Of a DNA stretch of 64,000 bases, positions 46,901 through 54,292 are shown one piece after another (within the stretch, counting starts at the first letter, position 1; each line of letters opens with the position of its first letter). The stretch is from Brachybacterium endophyticum (GTDB lineage Bacteria; Actinomycetota; Actinomycetes; Actinomycetales; Dermabacteraceae), in contig NZ_QFKX01000001.1 in the NCBI RefSeq assembly GCF_003130585.1, positions 806,001 to 870,000 on the forward strand. The letters are read 5' to 3'. The position numbers and the translations under genes were made by a program. The notes beneath the pieces were generated by a model that searched no databases, was not told the origin of the DNA, and was given only the letters and a program-made list of their open reading frames with translations.

Positions 46901-48843
46901 CCCCGCACGTGCCCCTGCTGCGCGACCCGCGACCGGCGACGTCCGCGCTGCGGGCCTTCGCGCAGCGCCGCGGTCTCGTGGGCGAGGCGCTCTCCACCCC
47001 GAGCCCCTCGGTGACCGATCCCGACCGGCTGGTCGTGGTCGAGAACGCACGGGGAGCCGTCCCCACCGGCAGCGAGCTCGTCGAGAGCACCGAGGCCGAG
47101 CTGCGCCGAGTCACCGACCTCGTGATCGAGCACGCCCGTCACCGCCCCGAGCACTCGCTCGCCGTCTTCACCCTCACCGCCGAGCACGCCCGCAAGGTCA
47201 TGGAGAGGATCATGCACACCGTCTCGGTGGTGCCCGGGCTGCGCGAGTTCTTCGATGCCGGCAGCGCCGAGTACTTCACCGTGCTCCCCGCCTCGCGCGC
47301 ATCGGGCGTGGTGCGCGACGAGGTCATCGTGTCGCTGGGCTTCGGGAAGACGCCGCACGGCCGGCTGCTGCACCGCTTCGGCCCGCTCTCCGCGCCTGAC
47401 GGCCGCAAGGCCCTCGCGACCGTGCTCACCCGCGCGCGGGGCCGCACCACCGTGGTCTCCGCCTTCGACGTCGAGGATCTCGATCCCTCGCGCCTGAAGA
47501 GCGATGGCGCGCGCGACCTGCGTGCGATGCTCGTCGTCCTCCACGGCGGCGCCGACGAGGCGATCAGCGCCACGGGTCCCGCGACGCAGGGCCCGCGGGA
47601 CCATGACGAGGCGGCGGTCCGGGAGGACTCGGGACCGCAGTCAACGGACCTCGCCCACGAGGAGCCCGCTCCGGGGGATCCCGGGGCGAGCGCGGGCGGC
47701 CAGACCGCGTCCGAGGTCGAGGCCGAGGTCGACGCGGGATCCGTCGACGATCAGATCGAGGCAGCCCTCGCCGCTGCCGACGCCGATGCTGATGCCCAGG
47801 CGCCGGCACCCACGGCGGCGGACGTGGAGACGGGCTCGGGAACTGCCGAGGCCGAGAACGGGTCCGCCGGGAGCGGTGCGACCGCGTCCGATCCAGCGGC
47901 ACCCCGTTCCCCGGGATCCGTGTCCGCAGGCTCCGTCGCCGTCGGGGCTCCCGGCGCCGAGGGCGTCGAGGGCGTCGCGGACGACCCGGCCGAGGAGAGG
48001 GACGCCGAGGCGCCCACCCCCGAGGCATCTGCTCCGGCGGCGTCGGAGTCCGGGGCTCCCGGCACCGATGCAGCGCTCCCTGCGGAGACCGTTGCCGACG
48101 CCCCCGCCGGGGATGAGGACTCGGACGGGACGTCCGAGGGAGCGTCCGACACTGCCGACACTGCCGACACTGCCGATACTGCCGGCACTGCCGACGCCAC
48201 GGAATCCGACGCCGAGACGGAGGACGCCGTCTCCGCGCCCGCACTGGAGACGAACGCTCTGGTCAACGACCTCGCGGATCGTCTGTGGCGACTCGGCCTC
48301 GTGGTCGAGACCGACTTCGGGGAGACCTCGGACCGTATCGACCTGGCCCTCGGCCACCCCGACCTGCCCGGCCGCTACCTGCTCGCCGTCGACACCGACG
48401 GGGAGCAGTACGTCGCGACCGCCGGGCAGCGCGAGCGGGACCGGCTGCGGGCCGAGCGGCTCGAGGCGGCCGGCTGGGCGACCGAGCGCGTGTGGTCCTG
48501 GGCTCTGTTCATCGATCCCGACGGCGAGGCGGACCGGATCCGCCGCGGCGTCGACCGTGCGCTCCTGCTCTACCGCACCGAGGCCGAGCAGGCCGCGCTC
48601 GAAGGAACCGGGGGAGCGCGTCACCGGCTGCCGCGGCCGCAGATCCCGGCCGGGCACCCGCTCGAGTTCTACTCGAGCGAGGACTTCGACGAGGTCGTGG
48701 AGTACATCGCCTCCGACGGCCGCGCCCGGCTCGAGGACCACCTGGCGGCCGAGGTGCGCAGCTTCCTCGGGTTCACGCAGCGCTCCGTGCTGCTGGACGT
48801 CTCGGTCAGCAGCGCCATCCGCCGCTTCCAGGAACGGCAATGA
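43987..48843 (+). CDS. Giant SF1-helicase-like protein with degenerate ATPase and nuclease-like end
   Basis: A 1618-residue protein shaped like DUF4011/SF1 helicases (family name by resemblance). It opens with a low-complexity segment, then a helicase body with long helical middle. The expected Walker A (GPPGTGKT) reads SAPPGTDPIDF near residue 385, with the catalytic Lys absent. The expected DEAS/DEAQ box reads LLIVADGGRLP near 925. Later motifs remain better preserved: VIVSLGFGKTPHGRLLHRFGP, then VLTRARGR. After a 220-residue Ala/Asp/Glu linker (with a 9-nt tandem repeat) comes a Vsr-like nuclease domain. Its signature is DRIDLALG, LLAVDTDGEQYV, RERDRLRAERLEAAGW; the usual ECDG-x-Y-H is DTDG-x-Q-Y. 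ATG 43987 is 7 nt after TAGCGT. It probably binds nucleic acid or a partner without helicase activity. Confidence 0.75.
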   Translation: MWRLLRGKKHADEGRDAVRGASQEGPGSRAEDHDQAAAAAAPDARSSRPGSVRSGASAASADPADTGVHISIQHRLGPTGADVAPVQEEDSLPRRRVDDAPLSRPDRVGSALDRWMLQIAGTRNEPSFLTRMRAGEHVLDLTHCHPSGLAQLLAGRGPTRLSSLVREVGALADARAEARAIREIAERQAEEVGLSTCHLGIGEATWIPEEGGEPFHAPVLVRPITLRLRGSAREDVDLDLDATVDVNPVLLRALREAGIAVDARALLATTEGPYGFDPTPVIDAFKSLGQPLPGFRVAQALVIGNLMDAAGQLVEDLRTEPAEWADSDLVAALAGDPEARAAITARSEQAPAAPEESDMVTALSPDRMNVLAHVLGGADLAVSAPPGTDPIDFVIDLAAEANARGKSVLVVSQRRRNLAHLASIARERGLEDLVFDLSPDPSLQRNASQALLHSLRRAGSFSAPVSTEVPQELAETRSILSGHVEAMHRIQQPWNASAHDALSALAALTRMRPAPRTEVRLGADVAATMVGEDRERGAEALREAARIGVLSIGPDDTAWYGARITSDTQAEHALALVGRLRETLLPQLRRVIERTGPAIGLSEARTLEAMIARVQLLHRVRGVLSVFQSAVFNAPLDDLIAATAEKDWRREHGVVMSFTTRRRLRKEAAALQRPASLAPDLHDSLRTVRSVRDEWRAADGGSGASPSVPDTLENAEQVLEKLQSLCDELAVLLEGTPAGGALTRTDVDELAARADDLHADRSDLVELPRRTTLLRSLAADGLGDLVEDLRSRGVREKHVGAELDLAWWQSVLELIARAEPTISQYDGTSLSQVAERFRRLDAEHMERAAYRVRGASDDRLVSTMKTFPDTSRAAIAELARSSTVSVRDLAAKYEDILFAARPTWLASPYLVPQVVPRGRHFDLLIVADGGRLPTAAALPAIARADQTVVIGDVLDHAEFEGPVLLDDMLEVAPHVPLLRDPRPATSALRAFAQRRGLVGEALSTPSPSVTDPDRLVVVENARGAVPTGSELVESTEAELRRVTDLVIEHARHRPEHSLAVFTLTAEHARKVMERIMHTVSVVPGLREFFDAGSAEYFTVLPASRASGVVRDEVIVSLGFGKTPHGRLLHRFGPLSAPDGRKALATVLTRARGRTTVVSAFDVEDLDPSRLKSDGARDLRAMLVVLHGGADEAISATGPATQGPRDHDEAAVREDSGPQSTDLAHEEPAPGDPGASAGGQTASEVEAEVDAGSVDDQIEAALAAADADADAQAPAPTAADVETGSGTAEAENGSAGSGATASDPAAPRSPGSVSAGSVAVGAPGAEGVEGVADDPAEERDAEAPTPEASAPAASESGAPGTDAALPAETVADAPAGDEDSDGTSEGASDTADTADTADTAGTADATESDAETEDAVSAPALETNALVNDLADRLWRLGLVVETDFGETSDRIDLALGHPDLPGRYLLAVDTDGEQYVATAGQRERDRLRAERLEAAGWATERVWSWALFIDPDGEADRIRRGVDRALLLYRTEAEQAALEGTGGARHRLPRPQIPAGHPLEFYSSEDFDEVVEYIASDGRARLEDHLAAEVRSFLGFTQRSVLLDVSVSSAIRRFQERQ
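48151..48195 (+). repeat. 9-nt tandem repeat inside the linker
   Basis: Five units of ACTGCCGAC (two with one substitution each) encode Asp-Thr-Ala repeats in the low-complexity linker of the giant helicase-like gene. The length of this run is likely to vary between strains. Confidence 0.9.
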
Positions 48844-49079
48844 GCTCCCGTCGCGTGGTGATCTCCTCGATCACCGGCAAGCCGATCCCCTGGGACGACG
48901 GTACGCCCGCCGCCGGCGCTGACGACGGAGCCGAGCGGTCGGGTCGACGCGCCGGCGCGGCCGGCCCACCGGTGATCCCGAACAAGGCCGGTGAGGACGC
49001 GCCGGAAGCAGGGGAGACGGGCTCCCGCGAGGCACAGATCCTGCGGGACGTGCCCCCGCACTGGGGGACCGGGGGCTGA
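48840..49079 (+). CDS. Small protein coupled to the helicase-like gene
   Basis: A 79-residue hydrophilic protein starting MSSRRVVISSITGKPIPWDD and ending REAQILRDVPPHWGTGG, with a low-complexity middle. Its ATG overlaps the TGA of the giant gene (ATGA), which indicates translational coupling and a common role. The conserved-looking ends suggest two short binding motifs on a flexible link. I do not recognise a family. Confidence 0.75.
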   Translation: MSSRRVVISSITGKPIPWDDGTPAAGADDGAERSGRRAGAAGPPVIPNKAGEDAPEAGETGSREAQILRDVPPHWGTGG

Positions 49080-49124
49080 CCTGCCCCCGCGTCCGAGAGG
49101 AGAGGAGGGGCCGCGTCCCGGCCC

Positions 49125-49634
49125 TCAGTCCTCCGTCGGCGTCAGGAGATCCGTGAGGATGCGCGCCTGACCCGGCCGGGCGGTGCGCAGGGCGACTTCG
49201 GGAGTCAGCAGCTCCGCGCGGCAGATCTCCCGACTCTCCAGCAGCGACTGATCGGGTGCCTCCGTGATGTCCAGGCTGCCCAGCAGCCAGATCTCCACCC
49301 GGTGGCGCTGACCGCCCTCCCCGGCGACCACCCGCACCACACGGAGGTCACGGGCCCGCAGTCCGCACTCCTCGCGCAGCTCACGAGCGGCAGCGGCCGC
49401 CGGCGTCTCGCCGTGGCGCATGTGCCCCGAGGGGACGCCCCAGCGGCCGTCCTGCCAGAAGCGGTGCTCGAACAGCAGCACCCGGCCGTCGGCCGATCGC
49501 AGCACCGCGCACACCGTCACCAGGAATCGGGGCTGACTCGCCAGGACGGCGCCCCACACGAGCTTGCGGCGCACCACATCGGGCAGGACGTCCAGCAGAC
49601 GGGTGAGAGCACGCACGGCGGGCGACAGGGGCAT
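49125..49634 (-). CDS. Nudix hydrolase
   Basis: A 169-residue protein with a full Nudix box (GHMRHGETPAAAAAREL then REECGL), preceded by a ~45-residue N-terminal helical part. It should cleave a nucleoside diphosphate linked to another group; the substrate is not evident. ATG 49634 follows TACACT (49642-49647, minus strand) by 7 nt. It is divergent from proC, the two starts being only 58 bp apart. Confidence 0.9.
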   Translation of the reverse strand: MPLSPAVRALTRLLDVLPDVVRRKLVWGAVLASQPRFLVTVCAVLRSADGRVLLFEHRFWQDGRWGVPSGHMRHGETPAAAAARELREECGLRARDLRVVRVVAGEGGQRHRVEIWLLGSLDITEAPDQSLLESREICRAELLTPEVALRTARPGQARILTDLLTPTED

Positions 49635-49692
49635 GGGCCGCAGTGTACGGGCGGTTGAATCCGGCCTTCGAGCTCGTCCTAGAGTGGTGATC

Positions 49693-50541
49693 ATGAACGA
49701 CACCACGACGAACGAGACCAGCAGCAGCGCCCCCGACCTCGCCGACGTCCGCGTGACGGTGCTCGGCGCGGGGAACATGGGCGGCGCGTTCGTGCGCGCC
49801 ATGCTCTCCGCCGGCGTCACCGCGCAGAACCTGCGGATCGTGAACTCCTCCGAGGAGTCCTCGCAGCGCGCGGCCGAGGAGCTCGGTGCGAGCGCCGGCA
49901 CCCCCGAGGACCTCTCCGGGGCCGACGTCATCGTGCTGGGCGTGAAGCCCTACCAGCTGGAGTCGGTGCTGCCCACCGTCCGCGAGGCCCTGCAGGAGGA
50001 CACCGTGGTGGTGTGCATCGCCGCGGGCACCACCCTGGACTCGCTCGCTGAGCCGCTGGGCGGCCACCCCCAGGTCCTCCGCGCGATGCCGAACACGCCG
50101 ATGGCGATCGGCGAGGGCGTCACCCACCTGATGGCCTCGCCCGACGCCTCCGAGGCATCGAAGGACCTCGCCCGGGCGCTGCTCTCCGCGGCCGGCATCG
50201 TCGTCGACCTGCCCGAGGACAAGGGCCACGCGATGATCGGTGCCGCCGGGAGCGCGAGCGCCTTCGTGTTCACCGTCGTGGACGCGATGATCGACGAGGC
50301 CGTGCGTCAGGGGCTTCCCCGCCCCGAGGCGACGCGCGTGATCCTGCAGACCGTGAAGGGCGCCTCGATGCTCCTGCAGGAGACGGGCGACCACCCGGCC
50401 GTGGCCCGCGGGAAGGTGATGAGCCCCGGCGGCACCACGGCCGAGGGCATCGCCGCGCTCGAGGAGGCAGGCATCCGCCCCGCCCTGGCCGCCGCGATGA
50501 ACGCCGCTGCGCAGAAGTCCCGCGCGATGTCGGGGGAGTGA
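49693..50541 (+). CDS. proC: Pyrroline-5-carboxylate reductase
   Basis: Makes proline from pyrroline-5-carboxylate with NAD(P)H. At 282 residues it has the usual length plus ~15 residues. The Rossmann start is VTVLGAGNMGGAFVRAMLS. Later motifs are IVLGVKPYQLESVL, RAMPNTPMAIGEG and the C-terminal dimer region GHAMIGAAGSASAFVFTVVD, VMSPGGTTAEGIAALEEAG. ATG 49693 follows TAGAGT (49680-49685) by 7 nt. It converges with trkA, 9 nt apart. Confidence 0.97.
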   Translation: MNDTTTNETSSSAPDLADVRVTVLGAGNMGGAFVRAMLSAGVTAQNLRIVNSSEESSQRAAEELGASAGTPEDLSGADVIVLGVKPYQLESVLPTVREALQEDTVVVCIAAGTTLDSLAEPLGGHPQVLRAMPNTPMAIGEGVTHLMASPDASEASKDLARALLSAAGIVVDLPEDKGHAMIGAAGSASAFVFTVVDAMIDEAVRQGLPRPEATRVILQTVKGASMLLQETGDHPAVARGKVMSPGGTTAEGIAALEEAGIRPALAAAMNAAAQKSRAMSGE

Positions 50542-50550
50542 AACTTCCGG

Positions 50551-51216
50551 CTACGGCCGGTTCGAGAAGCGCTCGATGAGCTCCGTGTGCCCCGAGACGA
50601 TCACCAGGTCGTGCTGGGAGACCTTGGTCTGCGCGTCGGCGTAGGTGAAGTCCCGACCCGGGGACTTCACGCCCACCACGGTCACGCCGTACTTGGCGCG
50701 GATGTCGGACTCCTGCAGCGAGAAGCCGACGATCTCCTTCGGGGGCCGCATCTTCACGATCGCGAAGCCGTCGTCGAACTCGATGAAGTCGATCAGGCGG
50801 CCGTTGACCAGGTGCGCGACGCGCTGCCCGGCGTCCTTCTCGGGGAAGACCACGTGGTGGGCGCCGATGCGCTCGAGGATCTTGCCGTGGGGGACGCTGA
50901 TGGCCTTCGCCCAGATCACGGGCTTGCCCAGGTCCACGAGGTTCGCGGTGATCAGCACGCTCGCCTCGAGGGAGGTGCCCACCCCGACCACGGCGACGGA
51001 GAAATCGGCGGCGCCCACCTGGGCGAGCGACTCCATCTGGGTGCCGTCGGCCTCGACCACGTGGGTCAGGCGTCCCGAGTACTCCTGGACGAGGTCGGCG
51101 CGGGTGTCCATTGCCAGCACGTTGGTGCCCAGCTCCTCGAGGGTGAGGGCCAGGGAGGCGCCGAAGCGTCCCAGACCCACCACGAGTGCTCCGCTGCTGC
51201 CACGGGGTCGGGCCAC
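50551..51216 (-). CDS. trkA: Trk-type potassium uptake regulatory subunit
   Basis: A 221-residue cytoplasmic gating protein for the TrkH channel. The RCK N domain begins with LVVGLGRFGASLALTLEELG (nucleotide-binding GxGxxG) and ends about residue 130. The C domain follows (FSLQESDIRAKYGVTVVGVK). The GTG at 51216 has CAGGAG 6-11 nt upstream and fits the start of the Rossmann fold; an upstream ATG is not needed. It lies downstream of trkH on the same strand, separated by 171 bp, so the pair forms a Trk/Ktr system. Confidence 0.92.
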   Translation of the reverse strand: MARPRGSSGALVVGLGRFGASLALTLEELGTNVLAMDTRADLVQEYSGRLTHVVEADGTQMESLAQVGAADFSVAVVGVGTSLEASVLITANLVDLGKPVIWAKAISVPHGKILERIGAHHVVFPEKDAGQRVAHLVNGRLIDFIEFDDGFAIVKMRPPKEIVGFSLQESDIRAKYGVTVVGVKSPGRDFTYADAQTKVSQHDLVIVSGHTELIERFSNRP

Positions 51217-51387
51217 GCTCACTCCTGATGTGCTCGGTGCGCGGCGCGTCGGGGACCGATCGCGCCGCGCCACAGTCTAGGCCCGCGGGTTCCGCGGTCG
51301 TGGCGGCCCCGCCACGTTCAGCGTGCCCGGCCTCGCCGCGCGTCCTCCTCGTCCAGCGCGCGAAGCGTCGGATCGCGCTCCGCGGCG

Positions 51388-52806
51388 TCAGCCGACGATC
51401 GGACGCTCGCTGGGCAGACGCACCACTCGCGAGCGGGATCGCAGCGCGAGTGCCGCCCCCAGCGTCATCGGGCCGATCCTGCCCAGGTACATGCACACGA
51501 TCAGCACGAAGCTCGCCGCATCGCCCAGGTGCGGGGTGATCCCTGTGGACAGGCCCACGGTGCCGAAGGCCGAGAGCACCTCGAAGAGCACCTCGTCGAG
51601 GCTGAACGGCGTCATCTCCAGCACCAGGAAGGTGGACACGAAGACGACGGACGCGCTCATCACGAGTACGCCGATCGCCTGGCGGATGGTCTCGTGCGGG
51701 ATCCGCCGGCCGAACACCTCGACGTCGCGGTCGCCGCGGGCCTCCGCGACGATCGACAGCGCGAGCAGCGCGAACGTGGTCACCTTGATGCCGCCGCCGG
51801 TGGATCCGGAGCCGCCGCCGATGAACATCAGCAGGTCGGTGAACAGACGGGTCTGCGGTTCGAGGGCGGAGATGTCGAGGGTCGCGAAGCCCCCGGACCT
51901 CGGCATCACCGAGGCGAACAGGGAGGCCAGCACCTTGGAGCCGAAGCCCTCCGCGCCCAGGGTGCGCGGGTTCGACCACTCCATCGCCAGGTACCCCAGC
52001 AGGCCCGCGACCAGCAGGATCCCGGAGGTGGCGAGGGTGAGCTTGGCGTGCAGCGTCCAGTGCCGCGGCGTGCGCCATTTCTTGACCAGCACCAGGATCA
52101 CGGGGAACCCCAGCGAGCCGACGAACACGGCGGTCGAGATCGGGATCGTGAAGAACGGGTCGGCCAGGTACTGGGTGATGCCGCCCGGCTCGGGCACGAA
52201 GCCGGCGTTGTTGAAGGCGCTGATCGCGTAGAACGCCCCGTAGAACAGCGACGCGCCGGTGCTGTGGTCGGTCGCGAACATGTACGGCACCAGGGCCAGG
52301 AAGGTGATCACCTCGAAGGTGGTCGAGGTGATCACGATCGTGCGCAGCACCCCGCCGACCTCCGCCAGGCGCTCGGCGCGGGTCTCACGGGCGGTGATGA
52401 TGCGCTGGGCGAGACCCATCGAGCGCATCACCGACAGTCCCAGCAAGGAGGCGAGCGTCAACACGCCGAGGCCGCCGATCTTCATCGCGATCATGATCAC
52501 CACCAGGCCCGCGGTGGACCAGTGGGAGGCGGTGTCCACGGTGGTCAGTCCCGTCACGCAGATCGCCGAGACCGAGGTGAACAGCGCGTCGCGGAACGAG
52601 GTGGGGGTGCCCTCGGCCGCGGCGACGGGCGACATCAGCAGGGCCGTGACCAGGCCGATCATCACCGTGAAGACGGTGAGCGCGAGCCGGGCAGGGGAGT
52701 TGCGGGCGGAGGTCAGCACCGCGGATCGCCACACGTGGCGGAGGTGCTCGGCCAGAGCTCCCGGCGACCTCACGGCCCGCCCGCCCTGCTCACCGCCCTC
52801 GCTCAT
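51388..52806 (-). CDS. trkH: Trk/Ktr-type potassium channel subunit
   Basis: A 472-residue membrane protein with four pseudo-repeated M1-P-M2 units and about ten helices. Selectivity filter motifs are visible: AICVTGLTTVD, AFNNAGFVPE, GGGSGSTGGGIKV and AFGTVGLSTGIT. It is the ion-conducting subunit for K+ uptake, partnered with the TrkA protein encoded downstream. ATG 52806 has GGAGG 8-12 nt upstream. The 171 bp between trkH and trkA contain no recognisable terminator. Confidence 0.95.
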   Translation of the reverse strand: MSEGGEQGGRAVRSPGALAEHLRHVWRSAVLTSARNSPARLALTVFTVMIGLVTALLMSPVAAAEGTPTSFRDALFTSVSAICVTGLTTVDTASHWSTAGLVVIMIAMKIGGLGVLTLASLLGLSVMRSMGLAQRIITARETRAERLAEVGGVLRTIVITSTTFEVITFLALVPYMFATDHSTGASLFYGAFYAISAFNNAGFVPEPGGITQYLADPFFTIPISTAVFVGSLGFPVILVLVKKWRTPRHWTLHAKLTLATSGILLVAGLLGYLAMEWSNPRTLGAEGFGSKVLASLFASVMPRSGGFATLDISALEPQTRLFTDLLMFIGGGSGSTGGGIKVTTFALLALSIVAEARGDRDVEVFGRRIPHETIRQAIGVLVMSASVVFVSTFLVLEMTPFSLDEVLFEVLSAFGTVGLSTGITPHLGDAASFVLIVCMYLGRIGPMTLGAALALRSRSRVVRLPSERPIVG

Positions 52807-52982
52807 CGACCGCCTCCAGACTCGTGCACCGCGCCCGGCGGGCACGTCGATCCGTCGCGCAGTCTACGTCGCACCCAGGCGGCGCCCACGCCCTCCCGCG
52901 ACCACGCCCCGGACCCGTCCTCACCGCGGCCGGAACACGGACGATGCGGCCTGCGTCCACGGTGCTGGGTAGCCTTCCTCGC

Positions 52983-54233
52983 ATGGTCCCCGCTCCCCAC
53001 GGCACGCCCCGCCGTGCGCCCGGCAGCGGCGTCGTCTGGGACGACGCCCTCGCGCAGTACGACTTCGGCCCGTACCACCCGATGTCGCCGGTGCGGCTGC
53101 AGCTCACGCACCTGCTCGCCCGGACCGCCGGGCTGCTCGATCGTCCCGGCGTGGAGATCCTGCCCGCCCCGGTCGCCGCCGACGCCGAGCTGCTGAGCGT
53201 GCACACGCCCGAGCTGCTCGCCGCCGTGCGCCGTGCCTCGCAGCCGGGCGCCGGCCTCGACGAGGACTCCCTGATCTCCTTCGGCATCGGCGGTGACGAC
53301 GTCCCCGCCTTCCCGGGCATGCACGAGGCGAGCGCCCGCCTCGTCGGCGGATCGCTGGCGGCGATCGATGCGATCACCTCGGGCCGCCTGGCACGGGCGG
53401 TGAACTTCGCCGGCGGCATGCACCATGCACGCCCCGCCCAGGCCGCCGGCTTCTGCGTGTACAACGACGCCGCGGTCGCGATCCGGCACGCGCTCGCGGC
53501 GGGGGAGGAGCGGATCCTCTACGTCGACCTCGACGTCCACCACGGCGACGGCGTCGAGCGCGCCCTGTGGGACGAGCCCCGCGCCGTGACCCTCTCGATC
53601 CACGAGACCGGGGAGCGGCTGTACCCGGGGACCGGGTTCGTCCAGGACACCGGCGGTGCAGGTGCCCAGGGGAGCGCCATCAACGTTCCGCTGCCGCCGC
53701 GCACCGATGCGGACGGCTGGCTGCGCGCGATCGGCGCCACCGTTCCCGCCCTCGCCCGGGCCGTCCGCCCGACGCTGCTGGTCACCCAGCACGGGGCCGA
53801 CAGTCACCGCAGCGACCCGCTCGCGGACTTCGGCGTCACCCTCGAGGCGCAGCGCGCCGCCATGCTGTTGATGCGGGAGGTCGCCGAGGAGTCCGCCGGC
53901 GGTCGCTGGCTCGCCCTCGGCGGAGGCGGGTACGCCGTCACCGACGTCGTCCCCCGTTCCTGGGCGCACCTGGTCGCCGTGATCACCGGCGAGCCCCTGC
54001 CCGAGGAGGGCGAGACCCCTGCCGCCTACGCCGAGGAGGCCCGCGAGCTGCTGCGCGCGCACGGGCTGCTGGATCCCGAGGCCCCCGCGGAGATGGGCCT
54101 GGGCGAGCAGCGTCCCCTCGCTGTGCGCGACTGGTCGACCGGGTTCGACCCGGCCGACGACCTCGACCGGGCGATCCAGGCCGCACGCCGTACGGCCTTC
54201 CCCGAATGGGGGCTCGACCCGTTCTACGACTGA
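52983..54233 (+). CDS. AcuC-type histone deacetylase family protein
   Basis: A 416-residue zinc deacetylase-fold protein. The active-site motifs are complete: FAGGMHHARPAQAAGFCVYN (tandem His), VDLDVHHGDGVE (Asp and His zinc ligands), LSIHETG, and QHGADSHRSDPL (second Asp). AcuC proteins in bacteria remove acetyl groups from enzymes such as acetyl-CoA synthetase; the target here is unknown. ATG 52983 is 7 nt after TAGCCT (52970-52975). The next gene, a GTPase, begins 59 nt after its stop. Confidence 0.92.
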   Translation: MVPAPHGTPRRAPGSGVVWDDALAQYDFGPYHPMSPVRLQLTHLLARTAGLLDRPGVEILPAPVAADAELLSVHTPELLAAVRRASQPGAGLDEDSLISFGIGGDDVPAFPGMHEASARLVGGSLAAIDAITSGRLARAVNFAGGMHHARPAQAAGFCVYNDAAVAIRHALAAGEERILYVDLDVHHGDGVERALWDEPRAVTLSIHETGERLYPGTGFVQDTGGAGAQGSAINVPLPPRTDADGWLRAIGATVPALARAVRPTLLVTQHGADSHRSDPLADFGVTLEAQRAAMLLMREVAEESAGGRWLALGGGGYAVTDVVPRSWAHLVAVITGEPLPEEGETPAAYAEEARELLRAHGLLDPEAPAEMGLGEQRPLAVRDWSTGFDPADDLDRAIQAARRTAFPEWGLDPFYD

Positions 54234-54292
54234 TCGGCGAGCAGCGCGCCCCGTGAGTGGGTCCCGCGCGACGGGACTGCCACAATGACCGG

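Noticed and set aside
43540-47604. Very long open frame on the minus strand (over 1300 codons)
   Set aside because: It is antisense to the giant helicase-like gene, low-complexity and His/Arg/Gly-rich with no family motif. Such frames are usual in very GC-rich DNA.
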